From contig CAYTUB010000012.1 of NCBI GenBank assembly GCA_964441145.1, positions 1-47,220 of the forward strand: a stretch of 47,220 nt of DNA. Direction: 5' to 3'. This stretch comes from SHLQ01 sp964441145 (GTDB lineage Bacteria > Actinomycetota > Acidimicrobiia > Acidimicrobiales > SHLQ01). The translations under genes and the position numbers were made by a program. The notes under the pieces are model-generated. The model was not told the origin of the DNA. It saw only the letters and a list, made by a program, of their open reading frames with translations, and searched no databases. Shown here in pieces: positions 42,447 to 47,220 of the stretch. Numbering within the stretch: position 1 is the stretch's first letter; each line of letters begins with the position of its first letter.

Positions 42447-42546
42447 NNNNNNNNNNNNNNNNNNNNNNNNNNNNNNNNNNNNNNNNNNNNNNNNNNNNNN
42501 NNNNNNNNNNNNNNNNNNNNNNNNNNNNNNNNNNNNNNNNNNNNNN
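42447..42546. other. Assembly gap of 100 Ns (length unknown)
   Basis: A run of exactly 100 Ns is the usual placeholder for a gap of unknown size. It removes the C-terminus of aroE on one side and the N-terminus of the repeat protein on the other, so any gene between them is also hidden. Confidence 0.98.
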
Positions 42547-43235
42547 AGCCCACGGGACCGGGCCTCTACCAACAACGGCGTTTCAAGGGGCGAGTACACA
42601 ATGTCGACGACCACCGCGGTTGGACCCAAGGCTTCGACATCCAAAGCCAACTTCCCTTCGGCTTCGGTGTGGGCCATACCGACCGGCGTGGCGTTGACAA
42701 CAATGTCCACCTCGCCCAGGACATCATGGCCCGCTGGAGCCGCGACCGGCGAGAGAGCAGCAGCAATCGCTGCACGTTCATCTGAGCGGGCAATAACGGC
42801 TATCGAAGCTGCGCCCGCAGTGCTGCAGCCATCGATGATCGCTCGTGCTGCTCCCCCAGAGCCCATGACCGCAACCGTGCGACCGCTCATTGCCGACCCC
42901 GTCACGAACTCGAAACCGCTGACGAAACCATCTCCGTCGGTATTGTTGCCCACGATGACACCATCGTCGTTGGTGAGATGGTTTACGGCCTGAAGGCGCT
43001 TGGCTGAATCAGACAATTCGTCACACGCCGCCATGACCTCTTCCTTGTGGGGCATCGTGACCGACAGCCCACGAAGGCCGAGGGGAACCATCGCTCGTGC
43101 TGCCCGCGCACCATCGCCGGGCCGAACAGGAAACCGGGTGTAGTCCAGTTCTACGTCCGTAGCACGGGCGGCAGCTTGATGAATTTGTGGCGATCGAGAG
43201 TGTTCGACCGGCCAGCCAATGACCCCTGCCAGCAT
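42547..43235 (-). CDS. aroE: Shikimate dehydrogenase, C-terminus lost in gap
   Basis: AroE reduces dehydroshikimate with NADPH. About 230 residues are visible: VIGWPVEHSRSPQIHQAA at 5-22 (substrate SxS), TMPHKEEVMAA near 60 (catalytic Lys), GNNTDGDGF near 96 (catalytic Asp), the NADP loop AVMGSGGAARAI near 121-132, and NATPVGM near 184. The last 40-60 residues fall in the N gap. The start is ATG 43233-43235, 10 bases after mltG. Order alaS-ruvX-mltG-aroE is standard in actinobacteria. Confidence 0.95.
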
Positions 43236-43245
43236 GTGCTTGCGG

Positions 43246-44748
43246 CTAGCAGCCGAGGCCGCGTTCGCGACAAATCTGTACGTTTGCTGCGTGTTCGCCG
43301 GCGGTTACGGCAAAGGAGTGGCTGCCGTCCTCGCTGGTCAGCACGTAGAAGAGCCAGTCGCCATCATCGGGTTGCAGTGCGGCCCGAAGCGATGCCTCTC
43401 CAGGCGACGCGATCGGCGTCGGCGGCAATCCAAGGTTCGACGTGTTACGGGTATTCCACGGCGAGTCACTGTTTAGGTCATCGGCGTTGAGATCGGCGCA
43501 CGGCTTTTGCGCGGCGTAGCACGAGGTCGCATCGATTCCTAGGCTCTCGCCTTGCAGGAGTCGGTTGTAGATCACACGGGAAATACGGCCGAGGTCTTCC
43601 TCGACTTGGTATTCCTCTTCGATAAGCGAGGCAAGGGTGATGATCTGGTAGTCGGTCAGGCCGAGTTCGGCGATGACCGGCGCCTTGCCAACGTCTGCCA
43701 CGAGTCCGGTGTATCGCGCTTCCATCGTGTCGGCCATGCGACGAAGGATGTCACGAGTGTTGTCATTGTCGCGCTCATCGATCTGATAGGTCGCCGGGAA
43801 CAACAAGCCCTCGAGCCCGGAATTGGTCGGGTCGGGGCTGCCGGGGATCGGAGTCTCCGGAACGCCATCAAGATCGACCGACACGAGGTCAGCAAGAAGG
43901 TCCTGACGCAGGCTCGCCTCGTCCCACTCGGGGTTCTCTCGGTTCAAGACATCGATGATCTCTGTAAGACGAAGTCCTTCAGGAACGGTCACCGCGAAGA
44001 AACTCGGCGGAACAGGTCCTTGGCCATCGAGGCAAACAAATACCTCTTCAAAGGACATATTTTCCTGGAGGCAGGTGTATTCGCCTGCTTGGAAATCGGC
44101 GTCGGAGTTGTCTTGCAACCAGTAACGAAACAGCGTCGGGTTCGCAATGATGTCCGCGGCGAAGAGCTCTTGGGTGACGTCGTTAGCCGTGGCACCTGCG
44201 GCGATCTCAAACTCGACGGAGGCACCGGGCTCACCGGGCGGGTCGAACTGGTCGCCCCACCAGGCGCTGACTCGGGAGGTCACCGTGAAAATGGCAACGA
44301 GCGCCACAAAACCGACGATCAGGAATCGAACGGTTGGGCCGGTACGTCTGGGTATCCGAACCCAGTCACGTCGGTCGATGACCTCAACTGGAGGCTCGAT
44401 CGCACTGGCTTCCACCGTGATCGGGTCGTCGATAAGGAAGACCGGTTCGGCTGCCTCGGCAACCACAGGAGTGTCGCCAAAGACCTCGTCGGGCGCAGCT
44501 TCAAACAACGGGGCTGGCTGTGCCGAGACTCCAGCGGGAACACGGGCAGGCTCTGGCTTGGACGGAGCGGGGCGGTTGGCCGACGGTGGTCGCTTGGCGG
44601 GACCAGGTCGAGGTCGAGATCCCTCGGCAGAGCGAGAGCGCGGACCCGGAGCCTTACGGTTGGGCTCGGCCTGCACGGGCCCGAATCGGCTCAAAAGCTT
44701 GTCGACGTTCGAGGACTCGTCGTTGTTGGGAGGTGTCTGATCAGCCAT
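43246..44748 (-). CDS. mltG: Endolytic murein transglycosylase MltG
   Basis: MltG cuts nascent peptidoglycan strands in the periplasm and is anchored to the inner membrane. The cytoplasmic N-terminal 135 residues are Pro/Arg-rich and disordered, with the membrane helix at about 141-158 (RFLIVGFVALVAIFTV). The extracellular part has a LysM-like region (FFAVTVPEGLRLTEII) and the YceG core with FPATYQI and the catalytic Glu segment LASLIEEEY near 380, then RISRVIYNRLLQGESLGIDAT and NTSNLGLPPTPIASPGEASL. At 500 residues it is complete. ATG 44746-44748 lies 8 bases inside the ruvX end. The longer N-terminal tail is typical of actinobacterial MltG. Confidence 0.95.
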   Translation of the reverse strand: MADQTPPNNDESSNVDKLLSRFGPVQAEPNRKAPGPRSRSAEGSRPRPGPAKRPPSANRPAPSKPEPARVPAGVSAQPAPLFEAAPDEVFGDTPVVAEAAEPVFLIDDPITVEASAIEPPVEVIDRRDWVRIPRRTGPTVRFLIVGFVALVAIFTVTSRVSAWWGDQFDPPGEPGASVEFEIAAGATANDVTQELFAADIIANPTLFRYWLQDNSDADFQAGEYTCLQENMSFEEVFVCLDGQGPVPPSFFAVTVPEGLRLTEIIDVLNRENPEWDEASLRQDLLADLVSVDLDGVPETPIPGSPDPTNSGLEGLLFPATYQIDERDNDNTRDILRRMADTMEARYTGLVADVGKAPVIAELGLTDYQIITLASLIEEEYQVEEDLGRISRVIYNRLLQGESLGIDATSCYAAQKPCADLNADDLNSDSPWNTRNTSNLGLPPTPIASPGEASLRAALQPDDGDWLFYVLTSEDGSHSFAVTAGEHAANVQICRERGLGC

Positions 44749-45172
44749 GACGTGTCTTATCAATCCATCCTTGAAGAATCACCTGCGCGGCCACCATGTC
44801 CACCATCTCGCGACGATCACGGCCAGGGATTTGTTGCTCATCGAGAACCCGATGGGCCTCGACTGTTGTCAGGCGTTCATCGTAGGTCACCAAAGGCACG
44901 TGCAGGGTGGCACCCAGTCGTTTCATAATGGCCCGCACCTTTTTTGCGGCTGCACCTTCCTGACCATCGAGCTGGTACGGAAGCCCGACGACCACGATGG
45001 CAATCTCCCATTCGTCGACCAAAGCCACAATCCGCGCATCTGCCTGCTGACGATCCTTCGCCGCGATCACTTCGAGTGGCGTCGCCACTGTTCGTGCATC
45101 GTCACTAATAGCGACACCAATGCGCTCATCGCCAAGATCGAGGCCCAAGGCCCTTCCCAGCGACTCGTTCAC
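44741..45172 (-). CDS. ruvX: Putative pre-16S rRNA nuclease RuvX/YqgF
   Basis: YqgF is an RNase H-like nuclease implicated in 16S rRNA 5' end maturation. The 143-residue product begins RALGLDLGDERIGVAISDD (7-25), with two of the catalytic acids. It has VVVGLPYQLDG near 61-71, where the usual P is present, and VPLVTYDERLTTVEAHRVL near 90-108 with another acid, plus the final MVDMVAAQVILQGWID. The start is GTG 45170-45172, overlapping the alaS TGA. The gene is a fixed member of alaS-ruvX-mltG. Confidence 0.95.
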   Translation of the reverse strand: MNESLGRALGLDLGDERIGVAISDDARTVATPLEVIAAKDRQQADARIVALVDEWEIAIVVVGLPYQLDGQEGAAAKKVRAIMKRLGATLHVPLVTYDERLTTVEAHRVLDEQQIPGRDRREMVDMVAAQVILQGWIDKTRHG

Positions 45173-47220
45173 GCTGATGTTGCAGCCTCACGGATGTGAT
45201 CGAGTGCCGCATCGAGTTGCGACGCGTCTTTCCCACCCATGACGACGAGGTCAGGAGCCATCTTTCCTCCGCCGCCCACAATCTTTGCGGCAGGGCCAAG
45301 CCATTCACCGGCATGAAGCGGAGAGTCTTCGGTTACCGCACCGGCGAGCGCTACGCCTCCCGACTCGAGGGCCGCCCCCAGCGCCACCGCACCGACGCCC
45401 TTATCGCGGATCGCAACGGCGAGGTCTCGTAGCGAATCACGGTCAAGGTCATCGATACGCGCCACGACGACTCCGTCGACCGCCGACGCAGCCAGCTCGT
45501 CGGCACGCCCGACCGCGGACTGCCGTTTTGCCGCAGCCAGTTCCTTCTTGAGCTCTGCCAACTCCTGCATGCGACGATCCACGCCATTGACGACGTCGTC
45601 GACGGGCACCCCGAGGGCGCCTGCGATCGACGCGGTGGTGGCTTGTTCGTTGCGGAGCAAGTCCACCGTGCTCGAACCCGTTACGGCTTCGACACGTCGG
45701 ACATTCGAACCAATGGAGCTCTCCGAGACGATCTTCAACAGGCCGATATCGCCCAGCGCGTGCACGTGCGTGCCACCGCACAGCTCGATGGAGTTTGGTC
45801 CTGCCTCGAGTACGCGGACTACGTCGCCGTACTTGTCGCCGAAGAACGCTATGGCGCCTTTGGCCTGGGCATCCTCCATCGCCATCTCTTCGTGGTTCGT
45901 CGTGGGGTTGGCGAGGACATCGGCGTTCACGAGGTCTTCAATCTCTTGGATCTGCTCGGCGGTGACCTGCTCGAAGTGGCTGAAGTCGAATCGGAGCCGT
46001 TCGGGGCCGACCATTGAACCTTGCTGCTGAACGTGGTCGCCCAGCACCGACCGCAATGCCGAATGCAGCAGATGCGTGCCCGTGTGGTTTCGGCGAATCG
46101 CTGCACGGCGATCCGTATCGATCGATGCGACGACCGAATCGCCGACGGACAAGATCTCGTCTGCACCGGCGCTGTGGTGCAGGTGCAGCGTTGGAACGGC
46201 GTAGGTGCAATCGGTAACCGTCAACACGCCGTTCGGGCCGGTGATGGTTCCGATGTCGCCGATTTGGCCACCGCTCTCTGCGTAGAACGGCGTCGTGTCC
46301 AATACAACACCCTCCGCACCGACCCACAGCACGGTTGCTGAAATGTCGACCAGTTCATCTCGGCCGACGAAGTTCGTCGAGCCGTGCTCGTCGATGATCG
46401 CCACGAACTCCGAGACATCGGCGGTAACGGCCTTCGATTGCTGATCGGCACGAGCGCGCTCTCGCTGCTCGGCCATCGCTGCCTCGAAGCCTTCGACGTC
46501 GACGGTTCCACCGCGCTCCTCCACGATCTCTTGGGTGAGTTCGAGTGGGAAGCCGTGCGTGTCGTGGAGTTTGAAGGCCACGGCGCCAGGCAAGGCGTTG
46601 CCGTCGCCGACTTTGTCCATCTCCGTGTCGAGAATGTTCAGGCCGGTCTCGATCGTCTGGCGGAACTTGACCTCTTCACGTTCGACCATCTCTTTGATCG
46701 ACGCTTCGTTCTCTCGGATCCCGGGGTAGTCATCGCCCATGATCTCCACGACCGTCGACACCAACGACGCCATCGCCGGCTCGGTGATGCCGAGCAGATA
46801 GGCGTGGCGGATCGCTCGACGCATGATTCGACGCAGCACGTAGCCGCGATCCTCGTTCGATGGGAAGACCCCGTCGTTAATCATGAACGTCGTTGAACGC
46901 GCATGGTCGGCAAGGATGCGAAGCGACACATCGGTCTTTGAGTCTGCGCCATCGGCAACACCGGACAGCTCGCTCGCCTTAGCGAGCAACTTGGTGAACT
47001 CGTCAGTCTCCCAAACCGAACCGACGCCCTGCAGCACGGTCAGGATGCGCTCGAGCCCGGCACCCGTGTCGATGGATGGCTTTGGCAGCGGAACCTGCTC
47101 GCCGTCGGGTTGCTGATCAAACTGCATGAAGACGAGGTTCCAGATCTCGACGTAGCGAGCATCGGCTTCGGGGTTCTCTGGGCCGCCCTCCGGGCCATAT
47201 TCGGGGCCGAGGTCATAGAA
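45169..47220 (-). CDS. alaS: Alanyl-tRNA synthetase, N-terminus beyond window edge
   Basis: AlaRS charges tRNA-Ala and edits mischarged Ser or Gly. The visible 683 codons start inside the class II catalytic domain (FYDLGPEYGPEGGPEN at the window end, then RYVEIWNLVFMQ). The motif 3-like GAGLERILTVLQG follows, then the helical tRNA-recognition domain. The editing domain has RRNHTGTHLLHSALR (HxxxH) and CGGTHVHALGDIG (CxxxH). The C-terminal C-Ala domain ends at 45169. The reading frame is open to base 47220, so it is cut by the edge, not truncated. It heads the ruvX-mltG-aroE block. Stop overlaps the next start (GTGA). Confidence 0.98.
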   Translation of the reverse strand, partial: FYDLGPEYGPEGGPENPEADARYVEIWNLVFMQFDQQPDGEQVPLPKPSIDTGAGLERILTVLQGVGSVWETDEFTKLLAKASELSGVADGADSKTDVSLRILADHARSTTFMINDGVFPSNEDRGYVLRRIMRRAIRHAYLLGITEPAMASLVSTVVEIMGDDYPGIRENEASIKEMVEREEVKFRQTIETGLNILDTEMDKVGDGNALPGAVAFKLHDTHGFPLELTQEIVEERGGTVDVEGFEAAMAEQRERARADQQSKAVTADVSEFVAIIDEHGSTNFVGRDELVDISATVLWVGAEGVVLDTTPFYAESGGQIGDIGTITGPNGVLTVTDCTYAVPTLHLHHSAGADEILSVGDSVVASIDTDRRAAIRRNHTGTHLLHSALRSVLGDHVQQQGSMVGPERLRFDFSHFEQVTAEQIQEIEDLVNADVLANPTTNHEEMAMEDAQAKGAIAFFGDKYGDVVRVLEAGPNSIELCGGTHVHALGDIGLLKIVSESSIGSNVRRVEAVTGSSTVDLLRNEQATTASIAGALGVPVDDVVNGVDRRMQELAELKKELAAAKRQSAVGRADELAASAVDGVVVARIDDLDRDSLRDLAVAIRDKGVGAVALGAALESGGVALAGAVTEDSPLHAGEWLGPAAKIVGGGGKMAPDLVVMGGKDASQLDAALDHIREAATSA

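Noticed and set aside
42447..42546. The N run as a biological feature
   Set aside because: Exactly 100 Ns is an assembly placeholder.

Overview
The window looks like a stretch of chromosome from a high-GC actinobacterium. Gene order and protein style fit the class Acidimicrobiia (for example the Ilumatobacter group) better than the mycobacteria or streptomycetes; this is inference from sequence style, not a database result. No phage, IS, CRISPR, tRNA or rRNA gene was seen. One 100-N scaffold gap lies at 42447-42546.

Layout. (1) 1-10200: infC-rpmI-rplT-trmH, then pheS-pheT, then argC, all on the minus strand. This is the classic actinobacterial order, broken by a small lipoprotein gene between trmH and pheS and by four accessory genes between pheT and argC: a SAM methyltransferase, a rearranged CaiB-type CoA transferase, a class II aldolase and a coiled-coil protein. 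(2) 10201-19731: mixed-strand pairs including DUF1844-hisG, a cyclase-family hydrolase, a PRMT-like methyltransferase, ribD, mogA/moaB, a chorismate mutase, two more methyltransferases, rsmB, fmt, def and a second SPOUT methyltransferase. (3) 19784-29796: a molybdopterin oxidoreductase, then a degenerate priA, metK, coaBC, rpoZ, gmk, mihF, an orphan membrane protein, pyrF and pyrD. (4) 29802-37016: carB, carA, pyrC, pyrB and pyrR, which with pyrD and pyrF form a pyrimidine operon transcribed leftwards. (5) 37222-47220: alaS-ruvX-mltG-aroE-[gap]-Ala/Pro-rich protein-pilD-aroB-pepQ-efp-nusB plus a GNAT gene, also leftwards.

How the genes work together. The main theme is translation and RNA maturation: two aminoacyl-tRNA synthetases, IF-3, bL20, bL35, EF-P, formyltransferase, deformylase, NusB and several rRNA/tRNA methyltransferases, with metK supplying their SAM. 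Around this sit de novo UMP synthesis, shikimate enzymes and single genes for CoA, riboflavin, histidine and arginine. Many neighbours overlap by 4 bp (ATGA or GTGA), indicating translational coupling.

Points of most interest. (a) The pyrC product keeps the dihydroorotase fold signatures but has lost the HxH pair (now K59, C61) and the bridging Asp (now G153), so it may be a structural pseudo-enzyme coupled to pyrB. (b) A bacterial protein carries the double-E loop of protein arginine methyltransferases. (c) Two families of dispersed palindromes, of 53 and 49 nt, each occur twice with conserved internal sequence and no transposase in view; a third perfect palindrome lies at 2913-2947. (d) A strong PyrR-binding hairpin lies just upstream of the pyrR ribosome binding site. 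(e) trmH appears to start at CTG overlapping the rplT stop, with a near-perfect 47-nt inverted repeat just inside the gene.
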